A stretch of DNA of 64,000 nucleotides from Chamaesiphon sp. 336R_metabinner_41 (GCA_025359915.1 JANYDE010000039.1:32849-96848); one strand, 5' to 3'. Shown: positions 18,675 to 30,333, counted from the first letter of the stretch. Numbers and translations are program-made. Notes: generated from the sequence alone by a model not told the origin.

Positions 18675-20459
18675 ATGATGCATCCATCTGCGATCGTGGC
18701 ATTTCAATTAGAATCAGCGATCGTTCGCAATCCGCTCATCGTCACTCCAGATACGACGATGCTCGACGCAATCGCCCAAATGAATGCGGCAAATTCACTA
18801 GAAAACATCGATTTTGATCCCCGATTTGCCACGGGAGCGGCGACAACGACAAGTTGTGTATTAGTCGTTGAAAATCAACGATTAGTCGGAATTTTAACCG
18901 ATCGAGATGTGGTGCGTCTGATTGCCGAACCTTTAAATCTAGCTGCTCAATGGAAGGATCTCACCATCGATCAGGTGATGAATTATCCGGTGATTACTTT
19001 GAGTGAAGATGCTTTCACCGACTTGAGTGTAGCGATCGATTTGCTTTGTCAGCATCGGATTCGTCATCTGCCATTAATCGATCGACACGATCGATTAATT
19101 GGCTTGCTAACTCGCGAAAGTTTGCAACAAAGATCCCACCCTAATGAACTGTGGCGCGAGCATGTATTCAAACTTCAAAAAGAACTAACCGATCGGCAGA
19201 TCGATCAAGAACTACTGCTCGAAAGCAACCACCAATTAACCATGAATAACGAAGAACTCGTCCGTGCAACGCTGCTTAAAGATGAATTCCTCGCCAACAT
19301 GAGTCATGAACTCCGAACGCCCCTCAACGCGATTCTCGGTATGACTGAAGGCTTGCAAGAAGGGATCTTTGGCGAAGCAAATCCCTCTCAACTTCAAGCA
19401 GTGCAAACGATCGAACGCAGTAGCAATCATCTGCTCGAATTAATCAACGATATCCTCGATCTAGCTAAAATTGGAGCCGGACAGATCGAACTAGAATGTG
19501 CCCCCACCAACATCTACGATCTGTGCAATTCTAGTCTCGCCTTTGTCAAACAGCAAGCGATCCAAAAACGAATTCGGCTCCAGATTCAACTCCCACCCCG
19601 CATTCCGAATATCTCGATCGACGAACGCCGAATTCGTCAAGTCTTAATCAATTTACTTAACAACGCTGTCAAATTTACCCCCATCGGCGGGAATATTTCT
19701 CTAAATGTCACAATCGAAGCAGACAACACAAGTTCGAGTTTTATTCGATTAGCCGTAATCGACACTGGCATTGGCATCAATAGTGCCGATCTCGATAAAT
19801 TATTCCAGCCATTTATGCAGGTTGATATCGCCTTAAATCGCCAACATAATGGCACAGGTTTAGGATTAGCTTTAGTCAAAGGAATGGTAGAAATGCACGG
19901 CGGTACCGTGCAAGTTTGCAGCGAGGTTGGTGTGGGTAGTCAATTCATCGTCGATCTGCCAATTCCTCAAGGTGAATACGACGAAAATATTCAGGGACTA
20001 ATTGCTCCAGCCTTAGGCTTTTCGCAACCAGATCCGCTCCAACTAGATGCCATAACTGGTGAATCTTCTGGTGAATCATGGACGATTTTGTTAGCCGAAG
20101 ATAATGAAGCAAATATCAGCAGCATTTCCAGTTATCTCAAAGCCAAAGGATATCAAACTATCCTCGCCAGAAATGGTTTAGAAGCAATTAATATCGCCCA
20201 ATCGCAACTACCCAGCCTAATTTTAATGGACATCCAAATGCCCAAAATGGACGGGCTAGAAGCAATTCGTCACATCCGCAACAACCCCCAATTAAATCAG
20301 ATCCCGATCGTTGCACTGACTGCTTTAGCCATGAGTGGCGATCGCGAAAAATGCCTCGAAGCTGGCGCAAACGACTACCTCACCAAACCAGTCAAACTCA
20401 AGCAATTAGCAACTACTATTCAACAGTTTTTAACTGTAGATGCAGCGATCTCCAAGTAA
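18675..20459 (+). CDS. CBS-domain hybrid histidine kinase with REC domain
   Basis: Paired CBS (GILTDRDVVRLIAE..., HLPLIDRHDRLIGLLTRESL), MSHELRTPLNAILGM, NAVKFTP, DTGIGI, REC LILMDIQMPKMDGLEAI. Confidence 0.9.
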   Translation: MMHPSAIVAFQLESAIVRNPLIVTPDTTMLDAIAQMNAANSLENIDFDPRFATGAATTTSCVLVVENQRLVGILTDRDVVRLIAEPLNLAAQWKDLTIDQVMNYPVITLSEDAFTDLSVAIDLLCQHRIRHLPLIDRHDRLIGLLTRESLQQRSHPNELWREHVFKLQKELTDRQIDQELLLESNHQLTMNNEELVRATLLKDEFLANMSHELRTPLNAILGMTEGLQEGIFGEANPSQLQAVQTIERSSNHLLELINDILDLAKIGAGQIELECAPTNIYDLCNSSLAFVKQQAIQKRIRLQIQLPPRIPNISIDERRIRQVLINLLNNAVKFTPIGGNISLNVTIEADNTSSSFIRLAVIDTGIGINSADLDKLFQPFMQVDIALNRQHNGTGLGLALVKGMVEMHGGTVQVCSEVGVGSQFIVDLPIPQGEYDENIQGLIAPALGFSQPDPLQLDAITGESSGESWTILLAEDNEANISSISSYLKAKGYQTILARNGLEAINIAQSQLPSLILMDIQMPKMDGLEAIRHIRNNPQLNQIPIVALTALAMSGDREKCLEAGANDYLTKPVKLKQLATTIQQFLTVDAAISK

Positions 20460-20513
20460 TAAATAATAAGTAATAACCATCTTCCTCTCCCATCTCCCAT
20501 CTCCCATCTCCCC

Positions 20514-21572
20514 ATGAACAACTCAATCCTAGTCATTGATGACGAACCGAATAACTTTGAAGTAATTGAGACATTACTATCGATCGATAACTATGATGTC
20601 TATTATGCTAGTAATGGAGAAGAAGCACTTTCCTCATTAGACGCATTTAATCCAGACGTGATTTTACTGGATCTAATGATGCCTGTGATGGATGGATTAG
20701 AAGTATGTAATCGGATTAAATTGATGCGAAAATGGAAGTCTATTCCAATTATTATGGTGACAGCTTCTGCGGGCAAAACAGTGCTTGCTGATTGTTTAGC
20801 CGCAGGTGCTGATGACTTCATTAGCAAACCAGTTGATGGATTAGAACTTAGAGCTAGAGTCAAATCAATGCTGCGAATCAAAAAGCAATTCGATCGGATC
20901 GAAGCCTTAACCAAACTTCAACAGAAAAATATTCTTGGATTAGAACACGATTTAGGTGAATTAGGTTGTGATTTAGCCGTGGGTTTTGCCAATGAATTAA
21001 ATACGCCTTTAAACAATGTTTTAGCACAGCTTGAAAATCTCGAACAAAATATTGACAAACAGAGCCGAGCGGAAATTTTGACTTCAATCAAAATAGCTAA
21101 TAAATCCGCAATTAATTTAGAACAATTAACCTATAAATTCTGGACTTACTTAGAACTTGCGCTAGAGAAAAAGCAATTTGATAACAAAGAAACTTGCAAT
21201 ATTAAAAATATCGTCGAACAGATATCAATCGTCCAATTTCAATCTTCCCACCGAGAAAAAGACTTGAAGATTGCCATGCAAGCTGCCACAGTTGCTGTCA
21301 CTGAACAGCATTGCGAGTGGATACTCAAGGAACTATTCGATAATGCTTTTAAGTCCTCAGAGCCTGGACTAGCTATCAAGATTCACGGTAGAATTATCGA
21401 TCGATCCTATCATCTCTGGATTAGCGATCTTCAAAATGAAATCATCGAATGTCAAGAATTGATCATCGGCTTGAAAATTGTCAAGAAGATAGTTGATATT
21501 TATGAGGGATCTTTTGCCAGAACTATTGTCGGTGAAGATAAAATGATTTGTGTTACTCTTCCGTTAGCGTAG
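20514..21572 (+). CDS. Response regulator (REC) fused to degenerate histidine-kinase-like module
   Basis: REC: ILVIDDEPNN...DVILLDLMMPVMDGLEV...KPVDG; HK-like FANELNTPLNNVL (no phosphoacceptor His) and KELFDNAFKSS. Confidence 0.85.
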   Translation: MNNSILVIDDEPNNFEVIETLLSIDNYDVYYASNGEEALSSLDAFNPDVILLDLMMPVMDGLEVCNRIKLMRKWKSIPIIMVTASAGKTVLADCLAAGADDFISKPVDGLELRARVKSMLRIKKQFDRIEALTKLQQKNILGLEHDLGELGCDLAVGFANELNTPLNNVLAQLENLEQNIDKQSRAEILTSIKIANKSAINLEQLTYKFWTYLELALEKKQFDNKETCNIKNIVEQISIVQFQSSHREKDLKIAMQAATVAVTEQHCEWILKELFDNAFKSSEPGLAIKIHGRIIDRSYHLWISDLQNEIIECQELIIGLKIVKKIVDIYEGSFARTIVGEDKMICVTLPLA

Positions 21573-21614
21573 GCAGCAGATTGATCAGTAATAAGTTCGA
21601 CATGTGGTGAGGAC

Positions 21615-21647
21615 AAAAACCCGACTTTTCAAAAAAGTCGGGTTTTT
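21615..21647. terminator. Bidirectional intrinsic terminator-like hairpin between RR and groL
   Basis: AAAAACCCGACTTTT-caa-AAAAGTCGGGTTTTT, 15-bp perfect stem. Confidence 0.8.
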
Positions 21648-21730
21648 AGCAGCACTAGTCTGACGATCCTAATTGGCTTGAAGGTTGAGAGAGTTAAACA
21701 CTCTGATCGTAAATTTCGCTATCAACTAAC

Positions 21731-23431
<1,701 letters not shown>

Positions 23432-23447
23432 TCATCTCTTCCAAAAT

Positions 23448-23474
23448 TTAGCACTCTATGACGAGGAGTGCTAA
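23448..23474. promoter_or_regulatory. CIRCE element (HrcA operator) upstream of groL
   Basis: TTAGCACTC-TATGACGAG-GAGTGCTAA: perfect 9-9-9 consensus. Confidence 0.97.
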
Positions 23475-23558
23475 ACGGATTTTGGTCGATCTGTGTGCGG
23501 TTTTCCGAACTTTAGGAGATGGGAGATGGGAGATGGGGGAGTGGGGGCCTAAACCAAT

Positions 23559-24413
23559 CTAGATGTCTAAAGTTGACACTGGTAAAGAAGTCGATTCAAC
23601 CTTAACCACAAAATTAGGTGTAACTACTGGCATATTTTTAGCTGGGTTAGCAGTAGAATTGGCGGTGGGTGCGAGTGCTAGTTCGGGAGATTGGGGGAGT
23701 TGGGTTTGAATCCAGTTGTCAAATAATTCATCCAACAGCACTTGATACATGTGTTCGTCCAATTTTGGCGATATCAGTTGGTTTAACCGAATAAAGCCGT
23801 AAGATCCATTCAGTTGAAATAGAGGGGACAATTTACCAGGAGCGATCTGAGAAAGGATTTGGAGGATTCCTGATGGTATTTCCTCGATCGAAATTGGCCC
23901 AATTAAACCACCTTTTGAGGCTGTCTCATGCTGGGAATATTCGATCGCCAGTTCGGCAAAGGATTGTTCTCCAGACTGGATCCGAAAGAATAATTCTTGC
24001 GCTAATAAACCATCTTCTACCAACAGCATCGAATATGTAAATCGATGTCTTTTGTGCTGTACCGTCTGATAATAATCACTGACTCGATCTCCCCATCCAG
24101 CTTGTTTGAATTTTTGGAGCTTGATGGTGCGGGTGGTAATGGCGGCGATTTGCTCCGCGTTCATCCCCTGAAATGTGACAATTCCAGCCACTTGGGGAGC
24201 TAGTAGCTCTACTTCTGCGGGAGTGGGTGTCAAGTCAATCTGAAATTCGGCGGCGATCTGATCGATCGATTCCTCAATGGCGATCTCTCGCAACAGTTGA
24301 GGCAATAAGGGGGAATCCTGCAACTGCGCTAACACCTGTGCGCAAGAAATTTGAATATCTCCAATCTGAAGTGCTTGGTTCATGAAATAAGCGGATAGCT
24401 GAAACCATCCCAA
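23559..24413 (-). CDS. Parvulin-type peptidylprolyl isomerase
   Basis: ELFFRIQSGEQSFAELAIEYSQHETASKGGLIGPISIEEIPSGILQILSQIAPGKLSPLFQLNGSYGFIRL. Confidence 0.8.
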   Translation of the reverse strand: MGWFQLSAYFMNQALQIGDIQISCAQVLAQLQDSPLLPQLLREIAIEESIDQIAAEFQIDLTPTPAEVELLAPQVAGIVTFQGMNAEQIAAITTRTIKLQKFKQAGWGDRVSDYYQTVQHKRHRFTYSMLLVEDGLLAQELFFRIQSGEQSFAELAIEYSQHETASKGGLIGPISIEEIPSGILQILSQIAPGKLSPLFQLNGSYGFIRLNQLISPKLDEHMYQVLLDELFDNWIQTQLPQSPELALAPTANSTANPAKNMPVVTPNFVVKVESTSLPVSTLDI

Positions 24414-24558
24414 GTAGCGGTAAGCCGATTATAGTCGAGAAGAGGGTAGATGGGAGATTGGAGATTGGAGATGGGATTCAACAACATTACAACAAAATAT
24501 TATTTATTATTCTTTCCCAGCTCCCAACTTATCCCTGCACCTTCCATTCCAATAAAAA

Positions 24559-24609
24559 ACCCCTAAGTATTATTGGTTAATCTGGTAGAAACCAATAATA
24601 TTTAGGGTT
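24559..24609. repeat. 20-bp stem / 11-nt loop hairpin in intergenic region
   Basis: AACCCTAAGTATTATTGGTT-aatctggtaga-AACCAATAATATTTAGGGTT, single G:U-type deviation. Confidence 0.85.
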
Positions 24610-24794
24610 GATTAATTTGGGGGTAACTTCAAATCATGAAGTTGTGCCAAAGAAACCAAAAGTTGAACACACAAACACTCTGTACGCATATATTAACTCA
24701 AAGAACAGCTAGTTAATAGCTATAAAGGTATGGAAAAAGTAGGGGATCCGGTACGATCGTTATAATTTAAGAAGCCTACAATCAGACTATTAGC

Positions 24795-26486
24795 ATGGAT
24801 GCCGATCGAGCTATCGCAATCATTGAGAGCGTTTTAGCTCCGAAAGTATTGAATTACGTACAGCGCGAAATCATTCGAGGGATTATCGCCGGCAGCAGTT
24901 ATCAGGAAATCGTCAAGCCAGGATCTGAGCAGGTTGATGCAAATGAATCGGAAAAATATAAAATCAGTTATGTCAAAGACGTTGCATCTGAACTATGGAA
25001 GACACTCACGCCGCGATTGGGCAAAAAAGTAACGAAAAAAAGTTTGGCGGCGGTATTACTTTGGTATATAAAACAACCAGGATTTAGATTGGCTGAGGGT
25101 GACGATTCCAGCCTCGAAGATCTTCGCCTGATGTCTCCACAGCGGAGTGATGATATCGAGTCTTCAGGAGCAACCCTAGATATTGATGGTGGATTTTATG
25201 GGCGGGTGGAGGAATTTGCAACTTTGACAGAGTGGTGTTTGGTCAAACGTTGTCGGCTGATCCTTCTCGTTGGCATGGGTGGAATGGGTAAAACCAGACT
25301 AGCCTGGGAGATCGCCCATCGACTAGATCGCCAATTCGATCGCACGATCTGGCGATCCCTCGTCCATGCACCTTCGATCACCGAACTTTGTACCGATTTG
25401 CTCCAGTGTTTGCAGCCGCAGCCGCTGTGGGATCTGCCGGATACGGTGGAAGGGCAAATCGAGCGACTCATCGCCTGTCTCAAGCAAGATCGCTATTTAT
25501 TGGTATTGGATAATGTGGAATCGATTTTAGAGGCGCAAGTTCAATGCGGTCAATATTTACCAGGCTATGATGGTTACGATCGATTATTTAGAGCGATTGG
25601 CGAACTCCCGCACCAAAGTTGTGCGATCCTGACTAGTAGGGAAAAACCACATACTATCGCGCGATCGCAAATTGTTAATCCCCAATTGGTTCGATCAATG
25701 AATATCGATCGCATGACATCCCCAGCCGCCTATCAACTGGTTAAATCCTATGGTTGTCCACAGTTGCCAGCAGCGATGTGGCAGGAAATCCACACCCACT
25801 ACGATGGCAATCCACTAGCTCTAAAGATTGCCGTAATTGCGGCGGTAGAAATGACTGGGGGTGGCGAAAAAATGCTCGAACTGTATCCCCTGATGAAACA
25901 GGGTAAACTCAAATTTCAGAATATCGATGATGTTCTTGCTCGACAATTTGATCGATTATCCGAGATCGAACAACAACTAGTCTACTGGCTGGCGATCGAA
26001 CGAGAACCAATTACTGGCTCCAAATTACGAGCTGATTTAGTCCTTAGTCCTCATGTACCAGGCGACATTATCAATGCGCTCCAATCATTGTCTCGCCGAT
26101 GTATCACTGTTTGTCACGAGCGAAAATGGTCGATTCAACCCGTGATGACAGCCTACGTAATCAGAAGATTAATCGATCGATTTGTCACCGAACTTTCACC
26201 AGATCTCTTGACAAATCTCTCTAGATCGGATAGAGAACACAATTTTTTTCATCTCAATACCTACGCTATCATCCAGTCGAAAAATACAGAGCGTGTGCGT
26301 CAAATCCAAATCCAATCGATCTTACATCCCATCCTCGATCGACTATCGACGATCTGGAAGGATCCCATCGATTTAAGTCAGCATCTCCACCAGATTTTGA
26401 CCCAATGGCAATCTCTCAATCCCATCCCTTCCGGCTATCTGGTAGACAATATTCTGGCGTTGAAAGAGGGCGGAGCTAGGAATTAG
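24795..26486 (+). CDS. NB-ARC domain STAND-type ATPase
   Basis: GGFYGRVEEFATLTEW...LILLVGMGGMGKTRLAWEIAHRL (Walker A), RYLLVLDNVESIL (Walker B), CAILTSREKP, GNPLALKI. Confidence 0.85.
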   Translation: MDADRAIAIIESVLAPKVLNYVQREIIRGIIAGSSYQEIVKPGSEQVDANESEKYKISYVKDVASELWKTLTPRLGKKVTKKSLAAVLLWYIKQPGFRLAEGDDSSLEDLRLMSPQRSDDIESSGATLDIDGGFYGRVEEFATLTEWCLVKRCRLILLVGMGGMGKTRLAWEIAHRLDRQFDRTIWRSLVHAPSITELCTDLLQCLQPQPLWDLPDTVEGQIERLIACLKQDRYLLVLDNVESILEAQVQCGQYLPGYDGYDRLFRAIGELPHQSCAILTSREKPHTIARSQIVNPQLVRSMNIDRMTSPAAYQLVKSYGCPQLPAAMWQEIHTHYDGNPLALKIAVIAAVEMTGGGEKMLELYPLMKQGKLKFQNIDDVLARQFDRLSEIEQQLVYWLAIEREPITGSKLRADLVLSPHVPGDIINALQSLSRRCITVCHERKWSIQPVMTAYVIRRLIDRFVTELSPDLLTNLSRSDREHNFFHLNTYAIIQSKNTERVRQIQIQSILHPILDRLSTIWKDPIDLSQHLHQILTQWQSLNPIPSGYLVDNILALKEGGARN

Positions 26487-26580
26487 GGGGGCTGGGAGAC
26501 TGGGGGACTGTTCACTATTAAACCACCCCCTACCCTAGATATCTAATTCTTCACTAGCAAGGGAGTATGTTAGAATAACC

Positions 26581-27099
26581 TTGTTGTTAAGCCATGCACC
26601 GTCTTTGATTAACGTATCTGATATCGATACCCTAGCCCAAGAGCTAGCTACAATTCAACAGACTGGCTCCAAGAAAATCGCGCTGTTGGGTTCCCGCCAT
26701 GTTCCAATTACTCATCAACATCTGATCGAAATGATGAGCTATGCACTAGTACTAGGTGGCAATCGCCTGATTACCTCTGGTGCTGCTGGTACAAATTCTG
26801 CGGCGATTCGTGGTGCGATCAGAGCCAATCGCGATATGTTGACAGTAATTTTGCCCCAAAGTCTCGCTCGTCAGCCGCGTGAGTCCCAAGATCAGTTGCA
26901 AAATGTCATGCATCTAGTCGAAAATCCAGCTCACGATTCACTCTCATTAGGCGAAGCCAGCGCACTCTGCAATCAAGAAATAATTTCTCGCTGTCAGCAG
27001 TTAATCTGTTTTGCTTTTCATGATAGTCGGACACTGTTGCAAACTTGCCATGAGGCGGAAGAACAGCGTAAAGTTGTTACACTATTTTACTTCGACTAA
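26581..27099 (+). CDS. DprA/LOG-like Rossmann-fold protein (cyanobacterial DNA recombination-mediator A-like)
   Basis: KKIALLGSRHVPITHQHLIEMMSYALVLGGNRLITSGAAGTNSAAIRGAI; start codon (TTG) uncertain. Confidence 0.65.
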   Translation: MLLSHAPSLINVSDIDTLAQELATIQQTGSKKIALLGSRHVPITHQHLIEMMSYALVLGGNRLITSGAAGTNSAAIRGAIRANRDMLTVILPQSLARQPRESQDQLQNVMHLVENPAHDSLSLGEASALCNQEIISRCQQLICFAFHDSRTLLQTCHEAEEQRKVVTLFYFD

Positions 27100-27161
27100 A
27101 TTATCTCGCATCTATCCAGTTCGGGTTTAGCCTAAATTTCTGGACGCATAATCTCTGTTCT

Positions 27162-27581
27162 ATGAATTTCGCCAATCTTTCTACTTCGACAATTTTACTC
27201 GGATCGATCGCCGCTGCGGCAGCTTTAGTTTATTTTCCCTACCTGTTAGTTGCCGTTACCCGCTTTCAAGTCGGGTTTGATATCTCCGCTCCTCGCGCCG
27301 CATTTGACAAATTACCCGACTATGGCAAAAGGGCAACTTGGGCACACCAAAACTCATGGGAAGCTTTTATGCTGTACACCGCAGCCGCATTGATGGCTTA
27401 TGCCACCCATCAAGATTCTTCTACAGTAGTAAATTGTGCGATCGGATTTACAGTTGCGCGGTTATTCTATTCAATCTTTTATATCATTGATTTCCCGATC
27501 GGTCGATCGCTCATGTTTGGGATTGGTTCTGTTACCATCTTCACCCTCATGTCCGCCAGTATTACCAGCACCATGAATTAG
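27162..27581 (+). CDS. MAPEG-family membrane protein
   Basis: RAAFDKLPDYGKRATWAHQNSWEAFMLYTAAALMA...ARLFYSIFYIIDFPIGRSLMFGIG. Confidence 0.8.
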   Translation: MNFANLSTSTILLGSIAAAAALVYFPYLLVAVTRFQVGFDISAPRAAFDKLPDYGKRATWAHQNSWEAFMLYTAAALMAYATHQDSSTVVNCAIGFTVARLFYSIFYIIDFPIGRSLMFGIGSVTIFTLMSASITSTMN

Positions 27582-27720
27582 GGTGTAGGGGATAGGGGAT
27601 AGGGATTAGAGAGATTGTTTGACTAGTATTGCAGATCGAAAGAAGTTACAAAATAAGGCTATTCCCTATTCCCTATTCCCTTCCCAAACTAAGCAAAATA
27701 TCACTTAACTAAGCACATTT

Positions 27721-28212
27721 ATGGCTTCTACATTTTCCTTTGATATTGTCAGCGATTTCGATCGACAAGAACTAGTCAATGCGCTCGATCAAACTAATCG
27801 AGAGATTATTAGTCGTTACGATCTCAAAGACACCCAAACCACTGTTGAACTAGCAGAAGATAAAATTACGATCAATACGTCGAGTGAGATGACGCTCACC
27901 GCTGTTCATGATATGCTCCAATCCAAAGCAATCAAGCGTAATCTGTCGCTGAAAATCTTTGACTACGGCACTATTGAATCAGCTAGTGGTAATCGGGTAC
28001 GTCAGGAAATCACCCTCAAAAAAGGCATCAGCCAAGAAATTGCTAAACAAATTTCTAAACTAATTCGCGACGAATTTAAAAAAGTTCAACCTTCTATTCA
28101 AGGCGATGTCGTCCGCGTCACTGCCAAGGATAAAGACGAATTGCAAGGCGTAATGCAACGATTGAAGCAGGAAGAACTACCTGTAGCTTTGCAGTTTACT
28201 AATTATCGGTAA
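27721..28212 (+). CDS. yajQ: YajQ-family nucleotide-binding protein
   Basis: [61 protein letters not shown]. Confidence 0.95.
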   Translation: MASTFSFDIVSDFDRQELVNALDQTNREIISRYDLKDTQTTVELAEDKITINTSSEMTLTAVHDMLQSKAIKRNLSLKIFDYGTIESASGNRVRQEITLKKGISQEIAKQISKLIRDEFKKVQPSIQGDVVRVTAKDKDELQGVMQRLKQEELPVALQFTNYR

Positions 28213-28218
28213 TTAATG

Positions 28219-28249
28219 TTTTTATTCTGGGGTTCCCCCAGAATAAAAA
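28219..28249. terminator. Terminator-like hairpin downstream of yajQ
   Basis: TTTTTATTCTGGGG-ttc-CCCCAGAATAAAAA. Confidence 0.8.
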
Positions 28250-28317
28250 ACGACAAGACAGCACCGCCCCTACCGGTTGATATTAATACAGTAAAATCAA
28301 AAGGAATTGCTATAGGT

Positions 28318-29151
28318 CTAGATTGAATCAATTTCTTCCTCAATAAAGGTGACACTTTCCCATTTACCAGTGCTGTCATATCGCCGGATCAACCGCTGAC
28401 GTTTGCCTAGTTGGTATACCCAACCAATTTCCACATAAAATGCATGTCCTAGAGCGATTTGGATGGGTGCGATCGAATAACCACCATCGGGGAGTAGGAG
28501 CATTTGATAAGATTGAGAATCTACCTCGTCTGTAAATTTTAGCAATCTTTCTGATCCCGTCACTGTGAGCAATCGACTATTCTCAAGTAACGGATAACCA
28601 CCATCGCTAACTGTAAATGTAGATTCAGTATTGACAGCACCGGAAGCTCGACCATCAGCATATAATACGATCGAGTTACCTTTCCATCTGCCTGATAAAT
28701 CTGCAATACTTAAATGAGGACGTTCTGGTGTATTTGTTCCTTGACACTGTTCTCTAACGAAGGTAATTCGATCGAGTTGTTGGTTGATATCGAACATCTT
28801 AATCATCCGAAAGCGACGATCTCCCGCCACCAACGAGAATTCGACGATCGATTTTACACCGATATTTATCGCTAATATCCCCGAACTAAAAGCACCTGTC
28901 TCAAAATAAATTGCGCCTACTCCAGGCGGGGTGTTGAAATCCCAGACGACTTCTTTTGGGTATCTTTCGGTACTATTTGGCAAAGGATAAAAGCGTTTCA
29001 AGACTAGATGAATTGCTTGGTTATTGCGAATACCTTCGAGCTTAATGACGCTGGGAATATCTTCGATTAATTCCCCTGTCGGAGTAACCGTGGTAAATGA
29101 GCCTACCCATTCACCTAGATTTTCCAGTACACATTCCCATTGAGATTTCAT
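28318..29151 (-). CDS. DUF3598-family (lipocalin-like) cyanobacterial protein
   Basis: MKSQWECVLENLGEWVGSFTTVTPTGELIEDIPSVIKLEG; two beta-rich halves with ERPHLSIADLSGRWKGNSI. Confidence 0.75.
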   Translation of the reverse strand: MKSQWECVLENLGEWVGSFTTVTPTGELIEDIPSVIKLEGIRNNQAIHLVLKRFYPLPNSTERYPKEVVWDFNTPPGVGAIYFETGAFSSGILAINIGVKSIVEFSLVAGDRRFRMIKMFDINQQLDRITFVREQCQGTNTPERPHLSIADLSGRWKGNSIVLYADGRASGAVNTESTFTVSDGGYPLLENSRLLTVTGSERLLKFTDEVDSQSYQMLLLPDGGYSIAPIQIALGHAFYVEIGWVYQLGKRQRLIRRYDSTGKWESVTFIEEEIDSI

Positions 29152-29167
29152 ATTTTATTGTGACAAC

Positions 29168-29237
29168 CTGTAGCGGCGGGTTTATACAATCGACTACGAC
29201 GAAGCTAAAAATCTAATTTGAACCCGCCCCACCCCGC
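29168..29237 (+). repeat. Dispersed 70-bp repeat, copy 1
   Basis: ctgtagcggcgggtttatacaatcgactacgacgaagctaaaaatctaatttgaacccgccccaccccgc; homologous to reverse complement of 52879..52948. Confidence 0.8.
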
Positions 29238-29672
29238 AATTGATTGGAGGCGAGAGTTAAAGATTATTGGGCTTGCTTCAAAGCTAAATCATACCTGAAT
29301 TCAGCAACGCCGATTATTAAACTCATCCCCTTCCCCTAAATTGTGAGCTAGGTAACAATAATTGTAAAGGAGACGGGATATTGTGCGAGATGTAAATGAA
29401 TGTCACAAAATGCAAAGTATTTTAACTAGGAGTCAAACTAATGTTCCGACCAGCGAATTAAGATGCTAATGTATAGTTAGTCACAAAATATTTACAACAA
29501 AGGTGAGGTAGTTATATTATCCACTGATGGATAATCATTTACGAAACCTGACTTCAAAATCAAACGTAGTTGTCAGTATAGTAAGTAAAATTCGCTACAG
29601 AGGAGACGACAGTTTCCACAATTTTTCTGCCTATCTTAACCTGAAATATAATCTAAATAGTGGGAGATGCTT

Positions 29673-30266
29673 ATGAAGCTTGTGCTCCAGAGTAAGAACA
29701 TCGAATTGACCGATGCAATCCGTGACTATGTGAATCAGAAAATCGAAAAGGCAGTCAGCCATTTTGAGAGCATTACAACCGGAGTTGACGTTAGTCTATC
29801 AGTTGCCAAAAATCCCCGGATTGCCGCGTCACAGGTAGCTGAGGTGACAATTTATGCCAATGGCGCAGTCATCCGCGCAGAGGAAGCCAGCGAGCATTTG
29901 TATGCGAGTATCGATTTAGTTGCTGATAAAATCTACCGTCAATTACATAAGTATAAAGAACGGACTTTTGCAAAAAAGGATCGGTTGGATGGGATCAAGG
30001 ATCTTGGAGAAGAATTAGATTTAGAATTATTAGATTATAATCTCACTGACAATCGATCGGCGACATTACCAGCGGAGGTCGTGCGGACTAAGTATTTTGC
30101 AATGTCAGCATTGACGATCGAAGAAGCTTTAGCTCAATTGCAATTAGTAGACCATGATTTTTATATGTATCGGAGTGTAGAAACAGGCGAGATTAATGTC
30201 GTTTATCGCCGAAATCATGGAGGTTTTGGGACGATTCAACCTCGTCCGACTGCGGTCGAAAAGTAA
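29673..30266 (+). CDS. lrtA: Ribosome hibernation-promoting factor, long form (LrtA)
   Basis: MKLVLQSKNIELTDAIRDYVNQKIEKAVSHFE...; GGGAG six nt before ATG at 29673 (track start 29667). C-terminal domain FAMSALTIEEALAQLQLVDHDFYMYRSVETGEINVVYRRNHGGFGTI. Confidence 0.93.
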   Translation: MKLVLQSKNIELTDAIRDYVNQKIEKAVSHFESITTGVDVSLSVAKNPRIAASQVAEVTIYANGAVIRAEEASEHLYASIDLVADKIYRQLHKYKERTFAKKDRLDGIKDLGEELDLELLDYNLTDNRSATLPAEVVRTKYFAMSALTIEEALAQLQLVDHDFYMYRSVETGEINVVYRRNHGGFGTIQPRPTAVEK

Positions 30267-30279
30267 GCGTTAGTGAGAG

Positions 30280-30333
30280 TGCAAAAAATGTGGTAGGGGT
30301 AATTCATGAATTACCCCTACCACATTTTTTGCA
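30280..30333. repeat. 54-bp perfect loopless palindrome
   Basis: TGCAAAAAATGTGGTAGGGGTAATTCA/TGAATTACCCCTACCACATTTTTTGCA. Confidence 0.95.

Noticed and set aside
24795-26486. Complete multi-gene defence island around the NB-ARC gene
   Set aside because: Neighbouring genes are a PPIase, a DprA-like protein and MAPEG; no nuclease or other effector gene is adjacent, so a defence role is not supported from this sequence alone.
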